DNA of 64,000 nt, from assembly GCF_900106785.1 (NCBI RefSeq), contig NZ_LT629845.1:862778-926777 (forward strand). The letters are read 5' to 3'. The position numbers and the translations under genes are program-made. Origin of the DNA: Prevotellamassilia timonensis. GTDB lineage: Bacteria; Bacteroidota; Bacteroidia; Bacteroidales; Bacteroidaceae. The notes beneath the pieces are model-generated. The model had not been told where the DNA came from. It saw only the letters and a list, made by a program, of their open reading frames with translations, and searched no databases. Within the stretch, counting starts at the first letter, position 1. Each line of letters begins with the position of its first letter. Below are positions 9,495 through 21,038 of this stretch, piece after piece.

Positions 9495-12400
9495 CTACTT
9501 ATTAAATATCTTCTCGAAGTGAGCCCAGGCGCGGCGATAGTCTTCTATGCGGTTGCACTTGGTGTAGGGAGCATAATAGGTTACTTGCTGTCCGCCATAG
9601 AGTTCGCTCTTGGCAGGGTCGATGGTATGGGTGTGAGTAGGCGAGGTTCCTGCATAGGTATTTTCGTCTATCTGCTCTCCACGGATGTCTTCCCATCCCA
9701 ACATACCTGTCTTAGTGTTGCGCTTGCGGTCAAGACCAACGCCTGTCAATCCCTTCGAGCAGGTAAAGACGATGTTGCCCTTTTGGTCGTACCACGTATC
9801 TGCCTCGTTCTGCTGAAGAACGGGGAACTGAATGGTGTAGATCATCTCCAAGTCTTCTAAGGTCAAGCCCAATGCCATAGCTGCTATTACATCAATTTCT
9901 ACCAAAGCTTGTCTACGCTCAAAGTAGTTGCGCAAGGGAATGTCTGCCGTCCACTTTTCTGTCAATATTCTAAATGACTTTAAGCGATTGTCCTCAATAC
10001 TCCACTTTTCGTTAATATAATCATCGCGCCAACAACTCTCCCATAGGTCTGCATACTCTATTGTCAAACAGTTTAGTACGAGTGCCCTAGAATACATAGC
10101 CGCCTGATATTTTACAGGTGTTCCAAGCGGAAGTGAAGATAAACGTTTAGGCAATAAATTGGAAGAACCAATAGTTTTTATGTAAAAATCTAAAACAACA
10201 CTTGAACAAAGCGCAGCCATATCCACGCAGTCATATCCACTGCGGAACGCAGTGGATATGACTGCGTGGATATGTGCTGTTTTGCGAAGCAAAACAGCAC
10301 ATATCAACGAACGTTCACCTTCAATACTCAACATATTACGGAATCCCACCTTATAATAATCCATCCAATTATCATAAACAGGTTTACCGTCTTTATATTG
10401 TCCATTTTGGAAACCTTTAAAGAGTTCTCTGTACTCTTTTAGAGGCATTACTGGCACATAATTAGTACGTGGTACATAATCAGCATTGATTTCTGTTAAA
10501 TCAATATTGTCATAATCAGAATTAAGCACACAACTTTGACGTGGTGTCTTATAATATGGATTTGCAACATGGAAATGAGGACCGCTATATATCATCTCAT
10601 AGTTTTCAGTATTTGGCACACAAGTTAAACGCTTCATAATGCCATCATCAACACCATGAGTCTCGTTAATAGACATTGTGATGATAGGTTGCTTATCGCG
10701 AACATGCGTAGAGAAGTTAGCAATTTTTTCAATCACATTAATTATTTCTTGTGAATGAATACTTACCAACTTTGCACAATCGTGTGTTGTTCCATCTTCA
10801 AAAGTATCAGACAATAGTGCTATTTCTTTATCAGTAAAGTGTACAATGCGATCACGGTGTGGCTTAGTATTCCAATTCCCATTTTCATCTTTAATGCCTC
10901 CACACAATCCATGTCCATCATGCACAAAACAAGCGTCCACTGTACTTGGATGGAACAAATTGCTGAGCGAAGCGAAGCGCGGTGATGAACTTCGGCGTGG
11001 GCCGAGAAGTTGATCACCATACACCGTATGGTGATGAACTTCGGCAAAAAGCCGAAGTTCATTTTGATACTGGAAATGATAGCGCAAACGCTTATAGAGT
11101 TCGCGTCTAAGTAATTGGGCCTTAGGGTCGTCATAAATACCATCAGGACAGAGTATACCTATGTAACCATTGTTTGCAGAAGCCAAATCCATACAATTAG
11201 TAAGCACACACTTATATAGATTAGCCTTTTGACCAATCAACAATGGATAATTACAAACAGAATTAAGGAAAACTCCAGAGCAAGCAGCTTCTATTTGTTC
11301 GTCCACATATAATTTGTTTAATACAGAATTGCTCAAAAAAGCTTCTTTGGTATGTCTTACATCAGGAGCCGATACCTTGCGAATTGCTACCTCAGGATAT
11401 TTCTCTGAAATAATCCCTTGCTCATCAAACTCATTTCTTATCCATGGCGGATTACCACATATAATATCAAATCCATCCCTCAGCCAGAACACCTCAATAA
11501 ATTCCAGCATTGGGTGGAAGAAATGGTAACGCTTGGCAAGGCGGTCGGCAATCTTCAGGCGCAAAGGATCCTCCTCTGCAAACAACGACACATGAGCATG
11601 AGAGTCCGTAAGAATCTCTTCTTGGGTCTTTGTCACAATCTGCGATTCATCTTCTGTCATTTTGCCATATTCCGGCATATCCTCAGATACCACATTCGAG
11701 CCAGCACGTTCCAAAGCCTGACGGGTCTTGGTGTCAAGCTGAGAGTTATCCACATCAAGCAAAGCCTCTATGTCGCCCCAATACTCCTGGCGAGTAGGTA
11801 AATTTATAGCATCGTCATACTCCCAAAACCACAGGGCACACCAATAGTCCATTGCCAATTTGAGTTTGCGATAGGCATTGTCGTGGCGATAACGCGTGTC
11901 GAAGAGTTGCTGCTTCTTGGCATAAGACTCCGCCTGCTCCTCAGCCTTAAAGAGCGTATTGCTTGCTGAATGGTCAATGCCATCCCAAATATCGTTGCGG
12001 TTGTTGGTGAGCTTGTCAATCGAAAGCTGATTGGTGAAATACTCTTTCAAGAGCACATCAATCTTGCCCGATATGCGCTGCAAGGTCTTGAAGTCAGCAT
12101 CCGTGATAGGTGCAGTCCAATCCTTGAGCATAGCAGCCATGCGCTTATCCTCATTGGCATGCGCCTTCTTCTGCTCCTTGATGCTACGCACACCGAGCAT
12201 GTTGGCATCAGGCAAAAGGAAATGATACACCTCGTTGACAGAGCGATTAACTCTGTTGCTGAAGAACTTAACTTTGTGCGGAGCCTTCTCCCACCATTTG
12301 TTTACCTTTGCCGTAGAGCCACGACGGTCGAAGATGCCATAAACGTCCTGCTTGCTGTACACCTTAAGCCAAGCACCAATAACGGCATTACCCAAAGCCA

Positions 12401-14441
12401 AACGGTTGGCAAAGAATGGAGTCTCCATGTCCTTATGGATAACGTTTAGCCATAGGGAGAGCTTACCCAACTCAATGGCAGTTGGGTTCAAGTCGACACC
12501 ATAAACATTATGTGTGGCTATATAAGCCTTCACCTTCTGCAACTCGTCGCGATAACGGTCGGGCTGTATGCGCCAGTTGCGCAGGCCCTTTTCTCTCTGC
12601 TGACGTTGCTGTTCGGCAAGGTAAGCCTCAGCCAACTGATTGATAACCTCATTCTGGAAGGCGGCAGCACCCATGGCTGGCTCAAGAATCTTTAGCTCAA
12701 GGAGTTCGGTTGCCTGACGCTTGTTGGCACGCACATCGTCAAGGATAGATTTGAGCGTGTACTTCACAGTGCTGCGAGTTAACACCTCAGGCGTATAGTA
12801 GCTGGCTGACTTTTGACGATCGCGTCCGTTCAATCTGTATACGAAGGTACCCTCTGGCAAGATGACGGGACTGCCTGTCTGCTGGTCGCAAAGCACCTCT
12901 GATATGTCAAAATCGCCCATACGGCTGTATGGCACAAGGAAGGTGCCATCCTGAGGAGCGTTTGCCTTATGCACCTCGATGTAATCCTCCTCGGCATAGA
13001 AACCACGGAAGGCAAGCAACGACTCATAGACGCTACCCAACTGGTTCACACCTAAGTTGGCATAGCTGATACGGCCACAATAGTTTTTCTTCTTTGAGAG
13101 CGATAGCGCTTTGATAATATCCTGCCACTTGATGTTGCGGATGCGCACATCGGCAAGATGGTGCAAATTCTTGTCATTAAAAAGAGGAGAGTCAATAGGA
13201 CGTACACGAAAACTCTTGCTGTTTCCATCGGCCGCCTTGGCGTTATGACCATCAGACAGAAGTGAGAAAAGATGATGTATGCTATCGTCAAAGAAATAGC
13301 CATTGCGACTGGCATCTGAGTTTAAACGTACCATCTCTAAGTCGCGCAAAGACTCTAAAGAATAGCCCAACTTATATACCTCGTCATTGACAGGCAGAAT
13401 TTCGAGTTCATCGCGACTCTCGGCATAGAAGAGGAAGAGCAGACGATAGATAATGGTAAGGCAGTCGTCCTTCACCTCCGACTCAAAAGTGTCGTCGGTA
13501 TAGTCGGTCACGGGAATGTTGTTGTTCTGCTTCCACCAATAGAGAGCTTCGTTGGCAAGGGTCTCTACGGCAAGAATCACACCTTCCTTAAGATCCTTCG
13601 TCACCTCATAAGCATTCTTATAACTCTCCTCAATGATGGTGTCCATCAGCACCATCTCGCCTTCTGCTGCCAAAGTATGCTTAGACACAAGCATGTGGAA
13701 GAGTGCATAGTAGGTGCGATGCTTGGCATCGATGCTTGCCTGCGCAAAGAGGTCGTCGAGCGAGAACTGCAGATAGCTACCCTTAGCCCACTTGTCCTTG
13801 TCGAAAAGGAACACGGTGTTGCCTGCCAACATCAGGATGAAATGCGGGCGACGCTCCTCGGGCAAGAGAAAGATATGCGTGATGGCTTTGTTGATGATGG
13901 CAGGAGAAATCTTATACTTCTCGGTATCCAGATTGAAGACATAACGCCATTGGCGGGCAGCATACTTTTGCTGTCCGCTAATTACCTCACTTTCATACTG
14001 CTGCTCGAACAAGCCTGCAGGTTCTTTCTCCTCGATGGGGATGAGGTTTTGCATCTCCATTATGAACATTTTAACTTGCTGACCTTGACGAATGACATGG
14101 CGCACAGGTATCATCTCGACAGGCGTAGCCTCATCGTTGACGATGCAAGGTTCTTGGTAGGCATGGTCGGTTTCATAACCAAGAACAGACAACAGACGTG
14201 TGTGGAAGTCGTGCGTCGTCTTGATGGCATCTTCCACACGGGGACGATCGTTGATGATGAAGTTCTTGTAGTCGTTATATTCCTGCTTCAGACGCACATA
14301 AAGACTGCAGATTTCCTTAATTTCGTCGTTTGAAATGCCGGCACACTTCTGCACCTTATCGAAAAAGTCGTCGCTGAAATATCCAGAAGGGAAATAGTCT
14401 CCCACGTTCTGTATAAAACGGTATTTTATATTGTCAGCCAT
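9495..14441 (-). CDS. Large N6-adenine DNA methylase (PglX/DrmMI/Eco57I-like)
   Basis: A 1648-residue class I SAM-dependent methyltransferase. Motif I reads LEPAMGAAAF (about residue 590), with NVYGVDLNPTAIELGKLSLW downstream (about 645). The adenine-specific motif IV is CGNPPWI (about 995). The N-terminal ~550 residues resemble the leader regions of BREX PglX, DISARM DrmMI and type IIG enzymes. Residues after ~1100 should hold target recognition. I see no PD-(D/E)XK nuclease motif, so it is probably a protective or marking methylase working with the helicase 26 bp upstream. The coding sequence contains two clusters of in-frame palindromes (10218-10304 and 10970-11061), an unusual feature that may change the recognition half. 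Confidence 0.9.
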   Translation of the reverse strand: MADNIKYRFIQNVGDYFPSGYFSDDFFDKVQKCAGISNDEIKEICSLYVRLKQEYNDYKNFIINDRPRVEDAIKTTHDFHTRLLSVLGYETDHAYQEPCIVNDEATPVEMIPVRHVIRQGQQVKMFIMEMQNLIPIEEKEPAGLFEQQYESEVISGQQKYAARQWRYVFNLDTEKYKISPAIINKAITHIFLLPEERRPHFILMLAGNTVFLFDKDKWAKGSYLQFSLDDLFAQASIDAKHRTYYALFHMLVSKHTLAAEGEMVLMDTIIEESYKNAYEVTKDLKEGVILAVETLANEALYWWKQNNNIPVTDYTDDTFESEVKDDCLTIIYRLLFLFYAESRDELEILPVNDEVYKLGYSLESLRDLEMVRLNSDASRNGYFFDDSIHHLFSLLSDGHNAKAADGNSKSFRVRPIDSPLFNDKNLHHLADVRIRNIKWQDIIKALSLSKKKNYCGRISYANLGVNQLGSVYESLLAFRGFYAEEDYIEVHKANAPQDGTFLVPYSRMGDFDISEVLCDQQTGSPVILPEGTFVYRLNGRDRQKSASYYTPEVLTRSTVKYTLKSILDDVRANKRQATELLELKILEPAMGAAAFQNEVINQLAEAYLAEQQRQQREKGLRNWRIQPDRYRDELQKVKAYIATHNVYGVDLNPTAIELGKLSLWLNVIHKDMETPFFANRLALGNAVIGAWLKVYSKQDVYGIFDRRGSTAKVNKWWEKAPHKVKFFSNRVNRSVNEVYHFLLPDANMLGVRSIKEQKKAHANEDKRMAAMLKDWTAPITDADFKTLQRISGKIDVLLKEYFTNQLSIDKLTNNRNDIWDGIDHSASNTLFKAEEQAESYAKKQQLFDTRYRHDNAYRKLKLAMDYWCALWFWEYDDAINLPTRQEYWGDIEALLDVDNSQLDTKTRQALERAGSNVVSEDMPEYGKMTEDESQIVTKTQEEILTDSHAHVSLFAEEDPLRLKIADRLAKRYHFFHPMLEFIEVFWLRDGFDIICGNPPWIRNEFDEQGIISEKYPEVAIRKVSAPDVRHTKEAFLSNSVLNKLYVDEQIEAACSGVFLNSVCNYPLLIGQKANLYKCVLTNCMDLASANNGYIGILCPDGIYDDPKAQLLRRELYKRLRYHFQYQNELRLFAEVHHHTVYGDQLLGPRRSSSPRFASLSNLFHPSTVDACFVHDGHGLCGGIKDENGNWNTKPHRDRIVHFTDKEIALLSDTFEDGTTHDCAKLVSIHSQEIINVIEKIANFSTHVRDKQPIITMSINETHGVDDGIMKRLTCVPNTENYEMIYSGPHFHVANPYYKTPRQSCVLNSDYDNIDLTEINADYVPRTNYVPVMPLKEYRELFKGFQNGQYKDGKPVYDNWMDYYKVGFRNMLSIEGERSLICAVLLRKTAHIHAVISTAFRSGYDCVDMAALCSSVVLDFYIKTIGSSNLLPKRLSSLPLGTPVKYQAAMYSRALVLNCLTIEYADLWESCWRDDYINEKWSIEDNRLKSFRILTEKWTADIPLRNYFERRQALVEIDVIAAMALGLTLEDLEMIYTIQFPVLQQNEADTWYDQKGNIVFTCSKGLTGVGLDRKRNTKTGMLGWEDIRGEQIDENTYAGTSPTHTHTIDPAKSELYGGQQVTYYAPYTKCNRIEDYRRAWAHFEKIFNK
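10218..10304. repeat. Two adjoining perfect palindromes inside the methylase gene
   Basis: First palindrome: 27-bp arms 10218-10244 and 10248-10274, loop GAA. Second: 16-bp arms 10270-10285 and 10289-10304, loop GAA, with the core GCGAAGC, a sequence known to form an exceptionally stable DNA mini-hairpin. The two overlap by five bases. Both lie in frame within the methylase CDS (codons about 1379-1408) and introduce no stop. They look like inserted or templated hairpin sequence rather than conserved protein-coding sequence. Confidence 0.85.
10965..11061. repeat. Second in-frame hairpin cluster in the methylase gene
   Basis: This stretch contains a 16-bp direct repeat GGTGATGAACTTCGGC (10981-10996 and 11030-11045). 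It also holds a perfect palindrome with 10-bp arms (11013-11022 and 11026-11035, loop ACC) and a perfect 11-bp-arm hairpin (11035-11045 and 11051-11061, loop AAAAA). An imperfect hairpin around GAACTTCGGC/GCCGAGAAGTT precedes them. All of it is in frame within codons about 1126-1158. Confidence 0.8.
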
Positions 14442-14467
14442 AATGAGCTTGCGATTTTCATTTTGAT

Positions 14468-17401
<2,934 letters not shown>

Positions 17402-17662
17402 TTATTGTTTAGGCGATATATTAAGAAGTTTCTCTGCTTCTATCTCAATCCGGCTTTTCTTCGTCTGCACAATGAGAGAGCGGACATCCACATCAAGTGC
17501 CTCTGCCACTTGAAAAAGTGTTTCGAGGCTTGGTTGCGAACTGTTGGTACACCACTTGCTCACGGTGGCTGGGTCTTTACCCAATTGGTCTGCCAACCAC
17601 TTGGCTGTCCTTTTGTTTTCAACCAATACTATCTTAATGCGATTGATGTCTTTCTTTGCCAT
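17402..17662 (-). CDS. XRE-family transcriptional regulator
   Basis: A small 86-residue protein with a Cro/C1-type helix-turn-helix. Residues ~18-60 read TAKWLADQLGKDPATVSKW...QPSLETLFQVAEALDVDV, the standard five-helix XRE pattern. It is the first gene of the helicase-methylase-Fic-ATPase operon, 12 bp upstream of the helicase. An operator-like inverted repeat sits directly on its promoter, so it probably represses the operon and itself, as control proteins do in restriction-modification loci. Confidence 0.9.
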   Translation of the reverse strand: MAKKDINRIKIVLVENKRTAKWLADQLGKDPATVSKWCTNSSQPSLETLFQVAEALDVDVRSLIVQTKKSRIEIEAEKLLNISPKQ

Positions 17663-17687
17663 ATCCTTTCATGTGTTTCTTGGTTTA

Positions 17688-17743
17688 CAAAGGTAAAAAT
17701 TATCTTGGATAATTAAGAAAGATAATGGAAATAATTATCCAAG
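17688..17743 (-). promoter_or_regulatory. Promoter and operator of the defence operon
   Basis: On the minus strand TACCTTTG (17688-17695) matches the Bacteroidetes -7 box, ~30 bp from the repressor start codon. The adjoining 17698-17743 contains a perfect 12-bp inverted repeat (CTTGGATAATTA at 17704-17715, complement at 17732-17743). It also has four ATTATC/GATAAT half-sites and a compact palindrome AATTATC-ttg-GATAATT at 17698-17714. The half-sites cover where the -33 element must be, the expected layout for autorepression by the XRE protein. Confidence 0.75.
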
Positions 17744-17759
17744 TTATTGCGTTTTACAC

Positions 17760-18081
17760 CAATTTCTCTATAAAGAAGGACTAAATAAAGTTTCCGCCAT
17801 CACAATTCTGCTATTTTCTGCTCGTTTCTCACTGATTATAGCTACCTTTGCTTCATCAGAGCTACCGCAAAATAGCACAAAGAAGAAACGTGGTACGAGG
17901 GGATACACGCAACAGCTGATTATCAAGGAATTGAACATTCCGAGGAAGTTTGGCTAAATGTTGAAATTTCGTTCGTACCGATTAAAGTGCAATGCGCTTG
18001 ATTATCAAGGATGTGAAGATAGTGCGTGGGAAAGTAACCTTTCTGCATCAATAGTATAACTACAATAGATTATTAACAGTT
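17760..18081. other. Intergenic gap; possible tail of a lost gene
   Basis: There is no complete gene in these ~320 bases. A TACCTTTG box occurs at 17848. A plus-strand frame from about 17860 to the stop at 17956 ends in a basic peptide (KKKRGTRGYTQ) and could be the C-terminus of a deleted gene, but I cannot identify it. Confidence 0.35.
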
Positions 18082-18480
18082 ATGAAATCGATACGAATAT
18101 TTTTACTAAAAGGGAGAGAGAGCATGATTGACCATGTAAAGAGTATTCAGACACTGGGATGTGCTTACTGGAAAAAGGCTCGTAACAAAAATCTACAAGT
18201 TGGAGATATATGTTATCTTTACCTCATAGGTAAAGGTCATTATCAAATACGCTTTCGTCTTGAAGTGGTTGACATTAGTTGTATTCGTGAAGACAGTTCT
18301 TGTTGGATTACTCCATTTAAGGCAGATAACGATTGTTATAAACTCATTCCAACAGCAGCAATGTATATGGGAGATGCTTTATCATTAGACACTCTTGAAG
18401 AAATAGGTATCAATCGTCACTCACAATTCAAAGAACTTAATGAATATCAGGAAGATTATTTAAGGAAATATTTTGAGTGA
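18082..18480 (+). CDS. EVE/PUA-like domain protein
   Basis: A 132-residue soluble protein. The pattern W(K)KAR...LQVGDICYLYLIGKGHYQIRFRLEV resembles EVE/ASCH (PUA-superfamily) domains, which bind modified bases or RNA and are often found near restriction genes. The assignment is by pattern only. The listed ATG gives residues MKSIRIFLLKGRES before MIDHVKS; the ATG at 18124 is an alternative start. It is divergent from the defence operon and about 30 bp upstream of the VbhA-like gene. Confidence 0.5.
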   Translation: MKSIRIFLLKGRESMIDHVKSIQTLGCAYWKKARNKNLQVGDICYLYLIGKGHYQIRFRLEVVDISCIREDSSCWITPFKADNDCYKLIPTAAMYMGDALSLDTLEEIGINRHSQFKELNEYQEDYLRKYFE

Positions 18481-18512
18481 TTTCATGCGAATAGCATCTA
18501 ACATAACATTAT

Positions 18513-18719
18513 ATGAACGTATTTGAAGAATACCTAAATAGCGAAGATTTGGAAAAGCGTGAACGAGCCAAATTGTGGAGAACATCTATAGGATTACAAG
18601 ACGTTGACAATCTGCGCGTGTCTAACTTCCTTATCGAAACTGCCCGTAAGCATATCGAAGGAGAAATTTCAATGGACGAAGTAGGCCGTTCGATCGATGA
18701 ATACTATAAAAAGAAGTAA
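18513..18719 (+). CDS. Antitoxin VbhA family protein (orphan)
   Basis: A 68-residue protein resembling Bacteroidales VbhA-type antitoxins, the small partners that block Fic toxins. Features seen are RTSIGLQDVDNLRVSNFL (about 24-41), then HIEGEISMDEV (about 47-57) and a C-terminal YYKKK. The GEIS-E segment and size match the family. The class I inhibitory motif [ST]xxxE[GN] is not clearly present, so binding is uncertain. Normally a Fic toxin gene follows immediately. Here the next gene is a phosphoesterase fragment, and the only Fic gene in the window (9455-8397) is autoinhibited and on the other strand, so this antitoxin looks orphaned. Confidence 0.6.
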   Translation: MNVFEEYLNSEDLEKRERAKLWRTSIGLQDVDNLRVSNFLIETARKHIEGEISMDEVGRSIDEYYKKK

Positions 18720-18731
18720 CATCAACTATCG

Positions 18732-18759
18732 AATTGCATTGTTAAAAAACAATGCAATT
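18732..18759 (+). terminator. Stem-loop after the VbhA-like gene
   Basis: Perfect 12-bp stem AATTGCATTGTT / AACAATGCAATT with a loop of four A, 12 bases after the stop codon. There is no strong T-tract after it, so termination may be weak. Confidence 0.55.
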
Positions 18760-18773
18760 AGTCTATAAAAAAG

Positions 18774-19040
18774 ATGAATCATAACGGCATATTCTCACTA
18801 TCTTTTCCCGAAGCCAAGACAATTATTGTCTCCGGTGACATTCATGGAGACTTTAATCAGTTGGTGTCCAAGCTCTGTATCCAATATCAGCTTACGGACT
18901 CTTTGCTAATTGTTGCCGGGGATTGTGGCTTTGGCTTCGAAAAGAAAGAGTATTATGAGCAGATGGTTAGACGGACTCCGAAACTCAGAAGCACATGGTG
19001 GTCCACCAGGCTCTCAATGGAGAAATCGCTTACTGGCTAA
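18774..19040 (+). pseudogene. Truncated metallophosphoesterase
   Basis: N-terminal fragment of a calcineurin-like phosphoesterase. The first metal-binding motif SGDIHGD (about 19-25) and the second, VAGDCGFG (about 47-54), are present. After ~residue 64 (YYEQMVRR) the sequence loses similarity. The expected GNHD block and the later His motifs are missing, and the frame ends after 88 codons. The intact family has over 200 residues, so this is an internally deleted remnant without the full metal site. Confidence 0.7.
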
Positions 19041-19121
19041 GACTCGATAAGTTCTTCTTCGGGAAAGTTGCAACGGACGGCAAAACTTTCAATTGCTTCA
19101 CAAAAACAGACAATAATAATT

Positions 19122-19421
19122 ATGGAAACATTCAATGACGTAATAAATAGCGGTCAACTCGTTTTGGTCGATTTCTTTGCCACATGGTGCCAACCTTGTA
19201 AGATGATGCACCCCATTTTGGAACAGGTGAAGAGTGTATTGAAAAGCCGCATTCGAATTATCAAGGTGGATGTAGATAAACATGGCGCAACTGCAAGCCT
19301 ATACCGCATTCAATCGGTGCCCACGCTGATACTCTTCCACAACGGAGAGGTCTTGTGGCGCACAAGCGGTGTGGTTGATAAAGCCGAACTGCTGGCAACG
19401 CTTGATCCATTCTTGACATAA
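19122..19421 (+). CDS. trxA: Thioredoxin
   Basis: A 99-residue cytoplasmic thioredoxin. Active site WCQPCK is at about residues 21-26 (Gln replaces the usual Gly of CGPC). The cis-Pro loop VPTLILFHNGE is at about 65-75. Length and the lack of a signal peptide fit a soluble disulfide reductase. The ATG at 19122 is preferred over an upstream in-frame ATG at 19068, because the added residues lie outside the thioredoxin fold and overlap the decayed gene before it. It lies 33 bp before the HAD gene. Confidence 0.9.
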   Translation: METFNDVINSGQLVLVDFFATWCQPCKMMHPILEQVKSVLKSRIRIIKVDVDKHGATASLYRIQSVPTLILFHNGEVLWRTSGVVDKAELLATLDPFLT

Positions 19422-19454
19422 AATGCTATTACAATAAAGGAGTAACAACAAAGG

Positions 19455-20096
19455 ATGAGTATGAAACAGATAGAAACACTCGTTTTTGATTATGGTGGTG
19501 TCATCGTGAATATTGATGATGCTTCTGTTGTGAAAGCCATGGAGAGCCTGGGCGTTACGATGTTCAAGCGACTAATCCATTTCCGTAAGATCAAGCGACT
19601 GATATACCAATATATTAATGGTCTGGTGGCGGAAACTGTAACTTTGAAAGAGATGCTGAGTCTTTGCCGCAAAGGGACCTCAACCGAGGATATAGAGGAA
19701 ATCCTCAAAGAATTATGTGGCAATCTGCCTGTGGAAAGACTGGAAGCATTGGTCAAACTTCGGAAGCGATACAAGGTCTATCTGCTCAGCAACATCAACA
19801 ACACGCTTTGGCAGAAATCAGTCAGCCTGATGAAGCAGTTGGGATATTCCACAGACGAGTTGTTTGATGATGTTTTCCTCTCATACGCCATGCGGAAAGA
19901 GAAGCCTTCCGTCGAAATCTATGAAGAGATGACGCAGCTGACAGGATTGAATCCTGCCACTACCCTCTATTTCGACGACCGTGCAGAGAATGCCAAAGCT
20001 GGTAGGAACTTCGGTTTCCAAAGCGTACTGGTAAAGACCAATCATTTGGAAGAACATCAAGAATGGCAAGATATTAACAAGAATATAAAAGAATAA
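19455..20096 (+). CDS. HAD-IA family hydrolase
   Basis: A 213-residue haloacid dehalogenase-type phosphatase. The motifs are in order. Motif I is VFDYGGVIV (about 9-17, nucleophile Asp followed by Tyr, a common HAD-IA variant). Motif II is YLLSNINN (about 109-116), with the motif III Lys in KPSVEIYEEM (about 149) and motif IV in YFDDRAENAKAG (about 172). The alpha-helical cap between motifs I and II fits subclass IA. The substrate cannot be read from the sequence. AAAGGAG lies ~13 bases before the start, and a second ATG two codons in is possible. Confidence 0.85.
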   Translation: MSMKQIETLVFDYGGVIVNIDDASVVKAMESLGVTMFKRLIHFRKIKRLIYQYINGLVAETVTLKEMLSLCRKGTSTEDIEEILKELCGNLPVERLEALVKLRKRYKVYLLSNINNTLWQKSVSLMKQLGYSTDELFDDVFLSYAMRKEKPSVEIYEEMTQLTGLNPATTLYFDDRAENAKAGRNFGFQSVLVKTNHLEEHQEWQDINKNIKE

Positions 20097-20107
20097 TCTT
20101 TGCGCAT

Positions 20108-20467
20108 AACTTTGGTGGCTCTTTGGAGGTTTCGAGGCTGCCATCGTTTTTTTTCACGGGCAGTCTTGCTCTTGCATGTACCATCACCGACATTCCCTTT
20201 GCGATATAGGCATTCAAGATTGGTCTGATCCGCCTATGGCCTTTGGGTTCTACGATAAGTAAAGCGAATAGTCCAACAGGTCGCATTCGTATTCCGTTGA
20301 TTTTACTCTGGCTGATATTCGGAGGCCTGTGAGCTTGCCTCACGCATCTGTCTTTCGGCTTTCTTTTATATATCACGATCATCGGAAATCCCTGGAGAAA
20401 ACAACATTTCAAGATGGCTGGACTTTCGCTCGCACCATTCGGCAAAGTAGTGGAATTGAGATCTTAA
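20108..20467 (+). pseudogene. Decayed YccF-family membrane protein gene
   Basis: A single plus-strand frame ending at the TAA at 20465 contains both halves of a YccF-domain protein. The first half reads ACTITDIPFAI(stop)AFKIGLIRLWPLG. The second reads LLWLIFGGL(stop), then LYITIIGNPW and MAGLSLAPFGKVV. Two in-frame stops (TAG 20207, TGA 20330) interrupt it, and the N-terminal membrane segment and start codon are missing. Open frames on the opposite strand here are shadows. YccF proteins are small inner-membrane proteins of unknown function. Confidence 0.75.
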
Positions 20468-20494
20468 AGAAATAAGAAAAAACAATTGAAGGGT

Positions 20495-20770
20495 ATGACA
20501 TTACACAGTTGCCTCGTCTATTATCTTCTTGCCATCAATGCAGTAACATTCATCGTCTACGGCATTGACAAATACAAAGCTAAGAAAGCCAAGTGGCGCA
20601 TTTCGGAAGCCACACTTTTGTTGTTGGCTGTACTTGGAGGAAGCGTTGGAGCATGGATGGGAATGAAAGTCTGGCACCACAAGACGATGCACAAGAAATT
20701 CAAATATGGCATTCCTGCCATTCTGCTTATACAGATTGCGCTAATGGCGTATTTACACATGAATCTTTGA
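20495..20770 (+). CDS. DUF1294 membrane protein
   Basis: A small membrane protein of about 91 residues with the DUF1294 signature. It has an N-terminal membrane segment (CLVYYLLAINAVTFIVYGID), the conserved DKYKAKKAKWRISE, then LLLLAVLGGSVGAWMGM, the HHKTMHKKFKYGIP motif, and a C-terminal membrane segment. The ATG at 20495 is preferred to an in-frame TTG three codons upstream. Function is unknown. It follows the YccF remnant by about 28 bp. Confidence 0.85.
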   Translation: MTLHSCLVYYLLAINAVTFIVYGIDKYKAKKAKWRISEATLLLLAVLGGSVGAWMGMKVWHHKTMHKKFKYGIPAILLIQIALMAYLHMNL

Positions 20771-20792
20771 AAACAAATAGTTTGAAAGAAAT

Positions 20793-21038
20793 ATGGCAAT
20801 GACTATTGATACAACGATTCTCTGTTCTCTTCTTCAAAAGAAGTTGTTTGAACCTGAGGGAATATATTACCCTATCTGGCAAGCCATGCAGAATGATGAG
20901 GAGTTGACAGCCGTGGTTCGCTCGCGACAACTTCATATCTATCGCGACGGCAAGAAAATTCTCATTCTCGCTGGCAAGGCTCAGCCGAAGATTATCAGAG
21001 AGGATAAACTGAATGAATTGATTAACAAAACAATATAA
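20793..21038 (+). CDS. Conserved hypothetical protein
   Basis: An 81-residue soluble protein I do not recognise, with no motif that suggests catalysis. It ends one base before the next gene's ATG, so the two are probably cotranslated. Content is mixed alpha/beta (LHIYRDGKKILILAGKAQ looks like two strands). Confidence 0.6.
   Translation: MAMTIDTTILCSLLQKKLFEPEGIYYPIWQAMQNDEELTAVVRSRQLHIYRDGKKILILAGKAQPKIIREDKLNELINKTI

Noticed and set aside
20074-20445. Minus-strand open frame of 123 codons
   Set aside because: It lies opposite the YccF remnant, whose plus-strand reading has real family similarity.
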